A DNA stretch of 64,000 nucleotides from Corynebacterium alimapuense (GCF_003716585.1 NZ_PTJO01000003.1:720746-784745); one strand, 5' to 3'; positions 51,901-62,598 are shown, counted from the first letter of the stretch. Made by a program: numbers and translations. The notes: a model not told the origin generated them from the letters alone.

Positions 51901-54900
51901 TTAGCTGGTGATCTCATCACCAGTGCGCAAAACACCCTCGACTAGGCGGGCGTCATCGTCGAGCAAGACCGAGGCTTCCCTAGCCTTGACGCTGTCTCCG
52001 GTACCGCCTAGGTTGCGATCGGCAGGACGCTCGAAGAGCGGGTCGCCACCGTGCATGGCACCAACGATACGGCGCAATCCGGCAGACTCCCGGGCGGCTG
52101 CGGCCAGAACCCACGCGGTAGCAGCTTCTTGACCACGCTCAGCGCTCAAGGCGGCCAGGAAAGCACCCGGGTGGACAATAGCCACCAGTGCGGAGACGTG
52201 TCCAAAGCCCAAGGAGGTCACCAGGCCAGCCTTGGGTGCCTGAGCTGACAGATCCAGCGGCTTACGCAACCACACCAGGTGCTGATGCTTAGCCAAGACT
52301 GGGTCAACAGAATCCAGCGACATATTCGCCGGGACCAGGCCAGAACGCAGCACCTGGGTCAGACCGATCATCTGGAAGGCGGCAGCACCGCCCTTGGCAT
52401 GTCCGGTCAAGGACTTCTGCGAGACCACATAGAGCGGGTTGCCATCGCTGCGACCGATAGAGGCAGCGATGCGCTCGTGCAGGTCGGACTCGTTGGGATC
52501 ATTGGCATTAGTGGAGGTGTCGTGCTTGGAGATAATCGAGACCTCGTCGGCGGACACACCCACCTTGGCCAGCTGGTTGGCCAGACGTGAGTCAGCACCG
52601 CCACGAGCAGCACCCAATGCGCCCAGGCCAGGGGCCGGGATTGAGGTGTGCGCGCCATCGGCGAACGACTCAGCGAAGGCTACTACGCCCAGGACTGGTA
52701 GCCCCAGATCAGCGGCGAGGGAGCCACGGGCCAGCAGCACGGTGCCGCCGCCCTCGGATTCAATGAAGCCGCCACGACGACGGTCATTGGCTCGGGAGAA
52801 GTAGCGGTGATCGATGCCCTTGGCTTCCATCTCCGCGGAATCAGCGGTGGCTGCCATATCGCCGAAGCCGGTGATGCCTTCGATGGAGAGATCATCGAGA
52901 CCACCAGCGACCACAAAGTCGGCCTTGCCGATGGAGATCTTGTCGTAGCCTTCTTCCACCGAGACTGCAGCTGTGGCACAAGCGGCCACCGGGTGGATCA
53001 TCTGGCCGTAGCCACCGACATAGGACTGCATGACATGCGCGGCCACGACGTTGGGCAGCGCCTCCTGCAGGATGTCGTTGGCGCGCGGCTCTGCCAGTAG
53101 GCCATCGAGGTAGAGCGAGCGCATCGACTCGACTCCGCCCATGCCGGTGCCCTGGGTAGAAGAGACTCGGGCTGGGTGCAGGCCGCGCAGCAGCTCCGCC
53201 GGGGTGAATCCGGAGGAGAGGAAGGCATCCACGGTGCAGACCAGGTTCCATAGCGCCAGACGATCGAGGTTGTCGATCATATCGGCCGGCAGACCAAAGA
53301 CTGCCGGGTCGAAGCCCTCGGGGATCTGGCCGCCAACAAAGCGCGACATGGTCACCCGGCGCGGGACGCGCACGGCGGATCCGGTGTGGCGAACCACGGT
53401 CCACTCACCGGACTCGGCATCAACATAGGCCGAGGTGTGATCTGGCTCGGAGGAGACGAAGCTGCGGGCTTCTTCCTCGGAAGCGACGGTGAAGGACAGG
53501 TCCTTATCCAAGTAGACCGTGGTCAGCTCAGGTGCGAGGTTGTTGACCATGAAGAAATCATCGTGGTAGCGGCGAATGCCCACTCGGGCGAGGACTTCAT
53601 CGTGGAAGTGCTCGTAGATATCTTCTTCAGCGATCTCATTGTCATCGGCATCGACCCAGGCGTCATCCCAGCGGATCAGTCCCATGCTCCAGGCCAATTC
53701 GATGACTCCGGCAGCGGTGAGGTCACCGCTGAGCTCGGCGTCGAAACGCGTGCGGGCAGAGCCGTAGGGGCCCAACTCGCCGGCGCCCACGATGACGATC
53801 ATGTCCTCGAGGCTGGTGGAGACGTCGGTGAACTTCGGTGCGGTCCACTCGAAGCGACGGTATGGGCTCGGCAATGCGCGCAGGGTGCGTGGCTCGGTGA
53901 CTTCCTGCTTATCGACGCCGCCGTCTCCGGCGGCAGCAGCCGCTTCCCCGGCTTCACGGGCGAGCTCGGCGATGTTGACATCCGACTCCCCTAGTCCGCC
54001 GGTGTAATCGACGATGACGGGCGCCTGAGCGGCGCTTTCCCTAGCCTCCGGGGTGACCTGGGAAACCAAGCGCTGAGCCATTTCTTCAGTGGAGAAGGTG
54101 GTCACGCCCTTAGCTTCGATGGCATCGACCAAGGGGTCGTTGCCGCCCATCAGGCCAGTGCCACGGACCCAGCCGATGAAGGCGTGAACCAAGCTGGTGC
54201 GATCGCCCCAGACTGGCTCGGCCTTCCACCTGGTGACAATGGCATCGAGGGCAGCCTTGGATTCGCCATAAGCACCATCGCCACCGAAGCGTCCGCGGTT
54301 GGGCGAGCCAGGCAAGACCACATGCAGGCGCTTGCCCACGTTGGTATCGGTTCCGATCTCAGAAAGACCAGCGATCAAGCGTTCGATGGCCCAGAGCAGC
54401 AGGCGCATCTGAGATTCTGCGGACGGGCCAGCATCGGCCAGCGTGCCCATTACGCGCGGGGCGGCGAAGGGGAACAACAGGCTCGGGGCCAGTGCCTTCT
54501 TGAGCACCTTCTTCTGACCATTAACGGTGGCGGTCTGCTCGGTACCGATCCAGTTGATGACCTCGTCGAGATCGCTAAAGGAGCTCAGGTTGGCCGGGAT
54601 GACCCAGAGAGCAGCCTTACCGCGAGCAGATCCGGCATACAGGGACTTGTAATAAGTCAGGCGCGAGTGCGACAGGCTCGAGGTGGTTACCACCACGGTG
54701 GCGCCTTCTGCCAACAACTGCTCGGCTACGGCGGCACCGATGGAGTTCGGAGAAGCACCGGTAATCACGGCGACATCTTGGGCATAGGCCAATGCGCGCT
54801 CATCGCGAGCTTGGGCTGCCAACTCCGGGAATCCGAGGTACTCAGCTTGGGCAGCTACCTGCTCACCGGCACCGGTGAGATCCAACTCTGCTGCGGTGAG

Positions 54901-57900
54901 CTCGCCGAGAGACACACGCGTGAGGTCCTCGCGGGCAGAGGCCCAGCGGTCGTCGAGCAGCACTGCTTGCTCGGCGTTGAAACTCGGTGCGACCTGGCGA
55001 GGCCAATCGGAGCCGAGCTCGCGGGAGACCATCTCGAACAGGTCGACGGTATCGGCTTGTTCTTCAAAGCTGTGTCCACTGATCTCGCTGATACCCAGCT
55101 GCGCCAGGATGGTGCGGGCGGTCTCCGCCAGCACGCCTTCCTTGCCGGTGACCTGCTCGGCGAACTCGCCTAGTGCTGCCGAATCCACGACTCCACCTGC
55201 GGAGCCGCCCGCTGAGGGCAAGCCCACCGCGACACCGCGGCGAGCGGCGACGGCTTGGACGGCGGCGTCGATAAGCGCATCCAATTCCTTGGCATTGCTC
55301 GGTGAGGCCGGAGCCAGGCTGGCTAGGTCACCGCCGCGCAGGGAAGAGCCTTCGCGGGCGCCCATGACGACCTCCGCGACGACGTGGTCTGCCCAGCCCT
55401 GGCCAAGCTGCCACGTGCCGGTGACGCGTTCGGCGATGTAACCGGGCTTCTTGCCGGTCGGGCCGGTGATCCGGCGCAGGGCATCCGCGCTGGCGTCACC
55501 GAGAACCGGACCAAAAGCTTGGTAGTTCTTGGCCATCTTGGTCACAGTGGCCTTCAGAGCCTCAAGTTCTGCATCCGCAGCACCGTCGATGGCACCAAGT
55601 CCGAACTCCACGCCCAGGTCCAGCAGCAGCTGGTTGCGGCGAGAAGACACGCCTTCGACGAGGGTCTCGATGGAATCGGCCGCACCCATCTGATCCGGGC
55701 GGACCTTGGTCCAGATAGACACGAGCATCTCGGTGGCATCGCCCGGGGTGAAGGTGATGTCATCCGGAGTAGCCGCACCTGCGGCGGCGACTGGAGTCGA
55801 TGCTGCAGCCGCGACCGGAGCTGCCGCAGCCTCTGGTGCCGACGTGCTTTCAACCGGATCAGCTGCTTGTGTGGGCTCCGCGACCTCGCGCACGATTTCA
55901 TCGGTGGCGAAAACCACCGAGCGATCACGGGCGACGTTGAGGACCTCGATGGGAGATCCAGCGTACTGCGGCAAACGCAAGGTCTGGCCGAGCATATTGG
56001 CCAGGGTTGGCGAGGTGCCAACGCCAACCTCAACGAAACGCTCAATACCCAAACCGTCATTGTCCAGGCTGCGCAGGATCAGATCCTGGGTCTCAATCCA
56101 GCGGACCGGGGAGGCAAACTGCCACGCCAGCAACTCGATGAGCAGGGTGCGGGCCAGCTTGTGTTCATCGGCTGCCGCGCTCTGCCAATCGGCGAGAATC
56201 TCAGCGATATAGGGCGAATCGACGACCTCAGCAATGGCTTCGACGAAATCGCGGCCCAGTGAGAACGGGCGGGCCACCAAGTTCGGCAGGTAGCGGTCGA
56301 CCAAGATGTCGAGGTCCACGGTGGCCGGGATCAGCGAATCGAGGTGCTCGCGGAAATCATCCACGCCATCGCGCAGGTGACTGGAGTGGAAGGGCACGTC
56401 AATGCCCGGAATCACGATGAAGGCGCGCTGTCCGGGAGCCTTCTCCTCAGCATCGGCCTTAAGTGCGTTGAGTCCGGCACGAGTGCCAGCGACGGCGTAC
56501 TGCACGCCGGCGATGTTGTAGTTAACAATCTCAAGGAACTCGCCGGTGCGCTCTGCAACACCTGCCACGTAGTCGAAGACGTTATCGGCGGTCAGGCGCA
56601 TCTTATTCGGACGCAAGGCAGCCAGGCCGTAGTTGGAATTGCCTTGTTCATCACGCTCGACCAAGCGGTGCATGGTCAGTCCGCGACGGTAGACAATCTC
56701 CACGACCGACTCTAGGGACAACACCCCGGAGTAGGCAGCGAGGGCGTTGTACTCACCAACGGAGTGTCCGGCGAAGTAAGCATCCTTGTTCAGAGCCTCG
56801 GACTCGGCCATCTCAGCGATCTGGGCGCAACCCAGGGTGGCCATAGCCACCTGAGTGAACTGGGTCAGGAACAAGACGCCATCCGGGTGCTGGAAGCGCT
56901 CTCCGGAGACGACCACCTCGGTCGGGTTGTTCTGGACGATTTCCAGTACAGAAAAGCCCAAGCGGCTGCGGGTATGGCGATCTGCTCGGTCCCAGACTTC
57001 ACGGGCTGCGGCCGAAGAAGCACGGGAATCCATCCCCATGCCCTGCGACTGGATGCCCTGTCCGGGGAAGCCATAGAAGGTCACTGGGGCGGCCATGACG
57101 GCGGTAGCAGTAAGCACCATCGCGCCATCGACGGTCGCAGTGATAGAACGAACTTCTCCGCAGCCGCGGCGATTATCCACGCCTGAGCGCTCGACGGTGA
57201 ACTCGATGATCTGGCCCGGCAGAACCGGGGCCAGCATGGTGGCGGTGTATTCGACGACCCGGCTCGGAGTGGTATCCGAGGAATCTTCGGAGTAGCCAGC
57301 TGCCGCGATGAGCTCGCCGATGGCGGAGGTCCACATGCCATGAACAATGACTCCGGGCAGACCAGCTAGGCCAGCTGCGACATTGGAGACATGCAGCGGG
57401 TTACGGTCGCCGGAGACTACAGCGAACGGGTGCATGGATTCCGGGGCAGCCACGCGTGCGAAGGCACGGAAGGAACGCGGGGTATCGACCACGCTCGGCA
57501 GCGCCGAGGTATTGGTGCGAGCGGTCATATGACCGTTGCGGCCACGGATGGCGAAGCGCTCAGCGAGCTTGGCCACTAGGCGACCGTTGGCGGAAATCTC
57601 CGCACGGACTACCACTAGGCGGCCCATATCGGTATCTGCGACTTCGTCGGCGTGAGCGGTGACCTGAAGGTCTACCGCGCCGGTTTCGGTCTGGGGCAGC
57701 TGATCGAGCATGGTGATGTGGTGCTCGAGGTGTACCAGCGACAGCATGCCCTCGACCACCGAAGCTGAGTCAGTACCCGGGATGAAGGCGGAATTAACGG
57801 CAGCGAATACGGCCGGCCATGCGCGACCAACCAGAACATCTGGGGCGGTGCCCTGCACAGCCAACTCGCGAGGCAGGTAGCCGGAGGTGACGTTGTCATA

Positions 57901-60900
57901 ATCGGCCAGCAGGCCGGAATCAAGGGTGGTGGACCACTCTGCAACGCCTTCGGCGTTGAGCTTGGCCAAGGTTCCGCCGGCGGCGACCCGGGTCAGTCCG
58001 GCCATGGCGGATTCAGCATCTGCCTGGGTGACCTGCGGGCTAGCCGACATCGGAGTGCCAGCGGGCACGGTGAAGCGGATGGTCAGGTCCACGGTGGTGC
58101 CAAAGGCGGTGGATCCGGCCAACGGAACAGTGAGCACGGCATGCTCATCGTCTTGGGCAACCACCTGAGCGCCGGTGGCGCCATGGGTGGCTGAAGCCTT
58201 GTCCTCGGCTAGCTGCCAGGACTCCGGGGAGCCGAGACGAGCAATGAAGGAGGACTGGTGGCGGCCTGCCCAGTAGGTGCCGGGTGCGGATAGCACTCGC
58301 TCAACCACGGTGGTTTTCAGCTCGGTGGCGGTTTCCCCGGCAGCTTCCAGAGCAGCAATAGCGACTCGGTTGAAGCGGTTGAGGACCTCGGCAACGGGCT
58401 CATTGGCCTGGGTGATGCCAGCCACTGCGGCAGTACCCGGGATGATGCAGACTTCATCGGCGCTATAGCGCGGGTCATGTGCCTGCCACAGCGAATCCGA
58501 ACGCCACCAGCGACGAACATCGCCGTCGATAACGGGCACGAAGTTGGCCGGCTTGCCGGGCTTGCTCAGCAGCGCGCGGAACCAGATGATGTCCGCTGGG
58601 TGGAGCAGATCAGTGGCGGCCACTGGGTAAGCAGCCTTCAGTGCAGCCACTGCGGCTGCTGGGTCGTTGATATCAACCTCGACGGCCGGGGTGAAACTAC
58701 CGTGATCGATATCGCTCAGGCGCGATTCCGCACGCCCGACCATCTCTACGAACCGGTTGAACCAAGACACGTCGGTCCAGGCGCCCTCATAGGGGCCGGA
58801 GACCTCCAAGTAGCGGTTGAGCCACTCAAGGTAGGTCATCGCGTCAAGATCGCCGAAATAAGGCTTACAAGTCTTGTTGATCGCGGCGATGATCTCCTCG
58901 CGCCGGGCCTGTGCAGCCTCGGTGTCACCGGCGACCTCATCGAGCAAGCGTCCGGCCTTAGCAAAGGAGTTGTCGATCTCGTGCAGATCGGCGCCGAGCT
59001 GGGAGCGACCGGAGGCGATTCCACCTTCTGCGCGCCCCGCGCCGGCCCAACCGGGGGTTCCGGCAGCTGCAACCAATGCCTGCTTAACAGCATCGGAAGC
59101 GGTGGACTCGAGGACAGCCATGGTGGCGGTGCCGACCATGATGGCATCGACCGGCATGACCGGCAGGTCGTGGGCAGCAGCCCAGGTACCGGTGATGTAC
59201 TCGGCGGCCCGCTCGGCGGTGCCGATGCCACCACCGACGGCCAGGATGACGTTGGCGCGCTGACGGATCTCACCATAGGTGGCGATCAGGAGTTCATCGA
59301 GGTCCTCCCACGAGTGGTGTCCGCCGGCTTTGCCGCCCTCGACCTGGATGATGATCGGGATCTCGGGTACTTCGTCTGCGACGTCGAGGACGTTGCGGAT
59401 GTGCTTGACTGCACCCGGCTTGAATACCACCCAAGGGAAGTTGGCTTCGCGCAGTTCCTTGACCAATGCGACGGCCTCGTCCTTGGGCGGCATGCCCGCG
59501 GAGACGATGATGCCGTCGATCGGGGCGCCATTGGCTCGAGCACGCGGAACCTGGCGCTTGCCCTCGATCTGGAAACGCCAGAGGTAGGGGTTCAGGAACA
59601 TGGAGTTGAACTGGGCGTTGACGCCTGGGTCCAACAGCTCCGCAAGGCGCTCTAGGTTGTTTTCGAGGACGGCTTCGGTGACCTGTCCGCCGCCAGCGAG
59701 CTCGGCCCAGTGGCCGGCATTAGCCGCTGCAGCAACGATCAAGGGATCGACGGTGGTCGGGGTCATCCCGGGCAGCATCATCGGGGTGTAGCCGGTGACC
59801 TCGGTGAAACGAGTAACCAGGCGGGTGGTCCCGCCGACGGTTTCCAACCGGGGGGCGAACTGATCCCAGGAGACGGGCAATGCCGGTGCTAGGCCGGCGT
59901 CAAAAAGCTCTGCCTGACCGGCAGTTCCGGAGACATCTAGCGTGCCGACGCCCCGGCCCGCCACGATGCGGCGGGTCAGTGCGTTCATACCGCCATCGGG
60001 GCCGACTTCGAGGAGCCAGCTGGCACCGGAGGCAATGGCCTGATCAATCTCTGCGGGCCAATCAACAGCGTCAACCAAGACCTTCATTGCGGCCTCGCGG
60101 GCTACCTCTTGGTCCAAACCGGCTTTCTTGGCCCAGACCACGGTCTGCTCAACCGCAGCGTTCATGGCTGGGTGGTGGAACGCAGTCTGGACTGCCAGCG
60201 GGTTGAAGGTCGGAGCAAAGGGGGCGCCGCCGCGTTCCTTGCGCTCGATTGCCTTGGCGTCGCGAGCTGCGAATTTACCCAGCAGTTCGAGGACCGCCGC
60301 ATTATCTTGCGGCCGGCCCACCAGGACATGGGAGTTGCGAGAATTGCGCAGGCCGACAACCGGGCGGATCTCTTCCGGGACATCCGCGCAAGCGTGGTCG
60401 ATGGCTGCACGAAGTTGCTCTGCGGTGATGGCGTTGACTGCAATCATGGGCATCTGATCGCCCTGCTGGATCAAGCCAGTCATCCGTGCGGTCCTGGTCA
60501 TTGCTGCGCCAATGAGCTGCGCAATCGCCAGGAGATCGTCGGATTCAGCGCGACCTGCCATCAACATCGCGGAAAGCACGCCTTGTGAGTGGCCAATGCT
60601 GGCGGTGGCCTGCTCTAGCTCAAGTCCCTGCCTGTCCAGCGTCTCCAACACAGCCAGCTGGGCGGTGAAAATCCCGGCAACGCTGACCGCTGCCTGGGCA
60701 GTATCGAAAGCAGGGTCGCTCTCATCGCGAGCCCAAGCAACTGGATCAAAACCAAAAGGTCGGGTGCCTGCCAACTCATCGGCTACCGGCTCCAACTTGG
60801 CTGCTGCACCATCAACGAGAGAGGTGATGGAGGTACCCACGCCGGCAGCGATGGCCGTGCGCAGGCTCTTTAGCCAATTGAATCCCTGGCCAGAAAAGGC

Positions 60901-60972
60901 CAAGGCGAAAGGCTCGCTATCGAAACGGTTAATCAATCGGTCCGCTCCGAAGGAAGTGCTGTAATCGGTCAC
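51901..60972 (-). CDS. fas: Type I fatty acid synthase
   Basis: One polypeptide of about 3023 residues that makes fatty acids from acetyl- and malonyl-CoA. Domains in order: acetyltransferase (active Ser in GHSQG, about 128), enoyl reductase (MLPGMTPTT near 397, later EGGKAGGHHSW), dehydratase (VVSGDRNPLHVSN near 1187), malonyl/palmitoyl transferase (GHSVGEY near 1402), ACP (Ser in VEGVSSRRNQ near 1775, after an Ala/Pro-rich linker), ketoreductase (VITGASPNSIG near 2067) and ketosynthase (Cys in VAACATAAV near 2664, with SKHDTSTNAND and LTGHAKGG). All catalytic residues seen are intact. GTG 60972 is preferred (AGGAG upstream); the frame opens at 61062. Activated by acpS and probably repressed by FasR. 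Confidence 0.97.
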   Translation of the reverse strand: MTDYSTSFGADRLINRFDSEPFALAFSGQGFNWLKSLRTAIAAGVGTSITSLVDGAAAKLEPVADELAGTRPFGFDPVAWARDESDPAFDTAQAAVSVAGIFTAQLAVLETLDRQGLELEQATASIGHSQGVLSAMLMAGRAESDDLLAIAQLIGAAMTRTARMTGLIQQGDQMPMIAVNAITAEQLRAAIDHACADVPEEIRPVVGLRNSRNSHVLVGRPQDNAAVLELLGKFAARDAKAIERKERGGAPFAPTFNPLAVQTAFHHPAMNAAVEQTVVWAKKAGLDQEVAREAAMKVLVDAVDWPAEIDQAIASGASWLLEVGPDGGMNALTRRIVAGRGVGTLDVSGTAGQAELFDAGLAPALPVSWDQFAPRLETVGGTTRLVTRFTEVTGYTPMMLPGMTPTTVDPLIVAAAANAGHWAELAGGGQVTEAVLENNLERLAELLDPGVNAQFNSMFLNPYLWRFQIEGKRQVPRARANGAPIDGIIVSAGMPPKDEAVALVKELREANFPWVVFKPGAVKHIRNVLDVADEVPEIPIIIQVEGGKAGGHHSWEDLDELLIATYGEIRQRANVILAVGGGIGTAERAAEYITGTWAAAHDLPVMPVDAIMVGTATMAVLESTASDAVKQALVAAAGTPGWAGAGRAEGGIASGRSQLGADLHEIDNSFAKAGRLLDEVAGDTEAAQARREEIIAAINKTCKPYFGDLDAMTYLEWLNRYLEVSGPYEGAWTDVSWFNRFVEMVGRAESRLSDIDHGSFTPAVEVDINDPAAAVAALKAAYPVAATDLLHPADIIWFRALLSKPGKPANFVPVIDGDVRRWWRSDSLWQAHDPRYSADEVCIIPGTAAVAGITQANEPVAEVLNRFNRVAIAALEAAGETATELKTTVVERVLSAPGTYWAGRHQSSFIARLGSPESWQLAEDKASATHGATGAQVVAQDDEHAVLTVPLAGSTAFGTTVDLTIRFTVPAGTPMSASPQVTQADAESAMAGLTRVAAGGTLAKLNAEGVAEWSTTLDSGLLADYDNVTSGYLPRELAVQGTAPDVLVGRAWPAVFAAVNSAFIPGTDSASVVEGMLSLVHLEHHITMLDQLPQTETGAVDLQVTAHADEVADTDMGRLVVVRAEISANGRLVAKLAERFAIRGRNGHMTARTNTSALPSVVDTPRSFRAFARVAAPESMHPFAVVSGDRNPLHVSNVAAGLAGLPGVIVHGMWTSAIGELIAAAGYSEDSSDTTPSRVVEYTATMLAPVLPGQIIEFTVERSGVDNRRGCGEVRSITATVDGAMVLTATAVMAAPVTFYGFPGQGIQSQGMGMDSRASSAAAREVWDRADRHTRSRLGFSVLEIVQNNPTEVVVSGERFQHPDGVLFLTQFTQVAMATLGCAQIAEMAESEALNKDAYFAGHSVGEYNALAAYSGVLSLESVVEIVYRRGLTMHRLVERDEQGNSNYGLAALRPNKMRLTADNVFDYVAGVAERTGEFLEIVNYNIAGVQYAVAGTRAGLNALKADAEEKAPGQRAFIVIPGIDVPFHSSHLRDGVDDFREHLDSLIPATVDLDILVDRYLPNLVARPFSLGRDFVEAIAEVVDSPYIAEILADWQSAAADEHKLARTLLIELLAWQFASPVRWIETQDLILRSLDNDGLGIERFVEVGVGTSPTLANMLGQTLRLPQYAGSPIEVLNVARDRSVVFATDEIVREVAEPTQAADPVESTSAPEAAAAPVAAAASTPVAAAGAATPDDITFTPGDATEMLVSIWTKVRPDQMGAADSIETLVEGVSSRRNQLLLDLGVEFGLGAIDGAADAELEALKATVTKMAKNYQAFGPVLGDASADALRRITGPTGKKPGYIAERVTGTWQLGQGWADHVVAEVVMGAREGSSLRGGDLASLAPASPSNAKELDALIDAAVQAVAARRGVAVGLPSAGGSAGGVVDSAALGEFAEQVTGKEGVLAETARTILAQLGISEISGHSFEEQADTVDLFEMVSRELGSDWPRQVAPSFNAEQAVLLDDRWASAREDLTRVSLGELTAAELDLTGAGEQVAAQAEYLGFPELAAQARDERALAYAQDVAVITGASPNSIGAAVAEQLLAEGATVVVTTSSLSHSRLTYYKSLYAGSARGKAALWVIPANLSSFSDLDEVINWIGTEQTATVNGQKKVLKKALAPSLLFPFAAPRVMGTLADAGPSAESQMRLLLWAIERLIAGLSEIGTDTNVGKRLHVVLPGSPNRGRFGGDGAYGESKAALDAIVTRWKAEPVWGDRTSLVHAFIGWVRGTGLMGGNDPLVDAIEAKGVTTFSTEEMAQRLVSQVTPEARESAAQAPVIVDYTGGLGESDVNIAELAREAGEAAAAAGDGGVDKQEVTEPRTLRALPSPYRRFEWTAPKFTDVSTSLEDMIVIVGAGELGPYGSARTRFDAELSGDLTAAGVIELAWSMGLIRWDDAWVDADDNEIAEEDIYEHFHDEVLARVGIRRYHDDFFMVNNLAPELTTVYLDKDLSFTVASEEEARSFVSSEPDHTSAYVDAESGEWTVVRHTGSAVRVPRRVTMSRFVGGQIPEGFDPAVFGLPADMIDNLDRLALWNLVCTVDAFLSSGFTPAELLRGLHPARVSSTQGTGMGGVESMRSLYLDGLLAEPRANDILQEALPNVVAAHVMQSYVGGYGQMIHPVAACATAAVSVEEGYDKISIGKADFVVAGGLDDLSIEGITGFGDMAATADSAEMEAKGIDHRYFSRANDRRRGGFIESEGGGTVLLARGSLAADLGLPVLGVVAFAESFADGAHTSIPAPGLGALGAARGGADSRLANQLAKVGVSADEVSIISKHDTSTNANDPNESDLHERIAASIGRSDGNPLYVVSQKSLTGHAKGGAAAFQMIGLTQVLRSGLVPANMSLDSVDPVLAKHQHLVWLRKPLDLSAQAPKAGLVTSLGFGHVSALVAIVHPGAFLAALSAERGQEAATAWVLAAAARESAGLRRIVGAMHGGDPLFERPADRNLGGTGDSVKAREASVLLDDDARLVEGVLRTGDEITS

Positions 60973-61178
60973 GTGTGAACTCGCTCCTGTGTTTACTACT
61001 GGTGCATGACAAAAGAACGCGGACACAGGGTGCCCACAAGTTTTGATAGCCAAATATGCCACAAAATCATGAGGAAAGCGTCATCTTTGACGGCGACCTG
61101 CCGATAGGTGCATGGAATTTAATGCCATAAAGGGGGCCATGCAGTCCGGGGCGAAGGCCTAAAAGTACTTGCGTTTGC

Positions 61179-61394
61179 CTAAGAACGCAGCAGCGTATCG
61201 ACGGCGCGACGCGCCTTAGCCAATTCCCGTTCAGCATTGATTTCTTCGTGACCTAAAACACTATTTGACTTGTCAGGGGTATCTATCACAACGGGCTTTT
61301 CGAACACCTGACAGGCGTTATCTGGGACCACTGGGGCCTGCGGAACGGTCCCCTGCTGCTCGTAATACTGATCAATCACTCGGTCAATGCTCAT
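61179..61394 (-). CDS. Small hypothetical protein upstream of fas
   Basis: A 71-residue soluble protein, MSIDRVIDQYYEQQ to KARRAVDTLLRS. It has a helical N-terminus, a Pro/Val-rich middle with one Cys and a helical basic C-terminus. I do not recognise a family. The codon use and clean ORF between tRNA-Leu and fas support it as a gene, but it could be specific to this species group. About 200 bases separate it from the fas start, so independent or shared transcription with fas cannot be decided. Confidence 0.5.
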   Translation of the reverse strand: MSIDRVIDQYYEQQGTVPQAPVVPDNACQVFEKPVVIDTPDKSNSVLGHEEINAERELAKARRAVDTLLRS

Positions 61395-61569
61395 GAGTAT
61401 CGATGCTAATGACTTCCCACACGTGCGGTCTCCAGGGACGCAACCCCCGACACATTTGCGGCCAATTCCCGAACATATGGGGCACGGCCGAAAGCGGAAA
61501 ATGGCAATAAAAAACGGCCAGGTCCTCGAAAGACCTGGCCGAAAGCTTCATCGAAATGAACCCTTATTG

Positions 61570-61651
<82 letters not shown>

Positions 61652-61735
61652 GTACTTGAGAAATACTACCTGTTCGATCCGAGATTGCCCCCATCGGCTC
61701 CACCTTTTGGAGGGTGCGGGGTATCGTAGTGACCC

Positions 61736-62158
61736 GTGAGCGATAGCAACGGCGGGAAACGACAGCGAAAGAAGGTACGTGCCTCGCACGTCATCTTCCT
61801 CAGCGTCGCTGTGTTGTGCACCATCGGATTGGCTTGGTGGCAGTGGGCGAGGTTCCAATCTGGATCCGGAACCTTCCAAAACTTGGGCTACGCGTTTCAA
61901 TGGCCACTATTTGGAGCTTTTTTCATCTTCGCCTACCGCAAGTACATGGAGTACGAGAACGATCGGATCGACGCGGAAAACCACTCCGACGACCCGGATT
62001 TTCTCTATCAGGCAGATGCCGAACAATTCGATCCGCAAACCACCACCATCGATGAAGATTTCCTGCCGCCACGGCCCACCATCGACGTCGAAACGTTCAA
62101 TGAACTCAATACCCCGCGCCGAGGCGCCCCCCGAGACTCTGGAGAAAGCACCCCATGA
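61736..62158 (+). CDS. Conserved actinobacterial membrane protein
   Basis: A 140-residue protein with a basic N-terminus (KRQRKKVRASH), two hydrophobic segments (VIFLSVAVLCTIGLAWWQW and FQWPLFGAFFIFAYRKYM) and an acidic cytoplasmic C-terminal half. The WWQW...YAFQWP pattern is shared with a conserved actinobacterial family lacking a known function. GTG start; a TATCGT hexamer eight bases upstream suggests a leaderless transcript. It overlaps the next gene by four bases (ATGA). Confidence 0.8.
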   Translation: MSDSNGGKRQRKKVRASHVIFLSVAVLCTIGLAWWQWARFQSGSGTFQNLGYAFQWPLFGAFFIFAYRKYMEYENDRIDAENHSDDPDFLYQADAEQFDPQTTTIDEDFLPPRPTIDVETFNELNTPRRGAPRDSGESTP

Positions 62159-62514
62159 CCACCCAGGCCGCACCGAAGATTCACCCCGAGCGACAACGGC
62201 GGGTAAAAAATGCCCTCCGGATCTTCTCGGTCACCGCTTGGGTGACCGGTGTATTCCTGTTGATCTTGGTCGTGCGGATGGTCTTGGAGTACGTGCTTAA
62301 AGTTGAGATTCCCGAATGGGCAACCGTGGTCGCCATCCTTCACGGTTGGGCGTTCATGGCCTACCTGCTTGCCACGCTCAACTTGGGGCTTAAAGCTCGG
62401 TGGAAGCCCATCGTGTGGTTTACCACCGCGATCTCCGGTGTCGTTCCTTTCTTGTCCTTTATCGTTGAGGCCAACCGCCGCCGCGAAGTGACCGCGGAGT
62501 TCCAGCTGGATTAA
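62155..62514 (+). CDS. DUF3817 membrane protein
   Basis: A 119-residue protein with three hydrophobic segments (about residues 22-45, 55-75 and 83-104). The motif WVTGVFLLILVVRMVLEY and ILHGWAFMAYLLATLNLGLKARW fit DUF3817. Function is unknown; the family is often found next to the preceding gene and DNA or purine metabolism genes in actinobacteria. Coupled to the upstream gene by ATGA. Ends before a perfect palindromic terminator. Confidence 0.85.
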   Translation: MTTQAAPKIHPERQRRVKNALRIFSVTAWVTGVFLLILVVRMVLEYVLKVEIPEWATVVAILHGWAFMAYLLATLNLGLKARWKPIVWFTTAISGVVPFLSFIVEANRRREVTAEFQLD

Positions 62515-62524
62515 TCAGCTACAG

Positions 62525-62572
62525 CTAAAGCAGGAGGGGCGCGTGCATATGCACGCGCCCCTCCTGCTTTAG
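62525..62572. terminator. Perfect 48-nt palindrome between DUF3817 and purU genes
   Basis: Two 24-nt arms (62525-62548 and 62549-62572) are exact reverse complements with no spacer, starting CTAAAGCAGGAGGGG and ending in CCCCTCCTGCTTTAG. It separates convergent genes and should act as a bidirectional terminator; TTTCC and a T-rich stretch lie just beyond on the plus strand. Confidence 0.9.
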
Positions 62573-62598
62573 TCGTTTCCTGCCCTCTTTAAAGGAAA

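Noticed and set aside
58477..59655. Open frame of 392 codons antisense to fas
   Set aside because: It covers the intact enoyl reductase domain and shows no recognisable fold; several similar shadows lie along fas.
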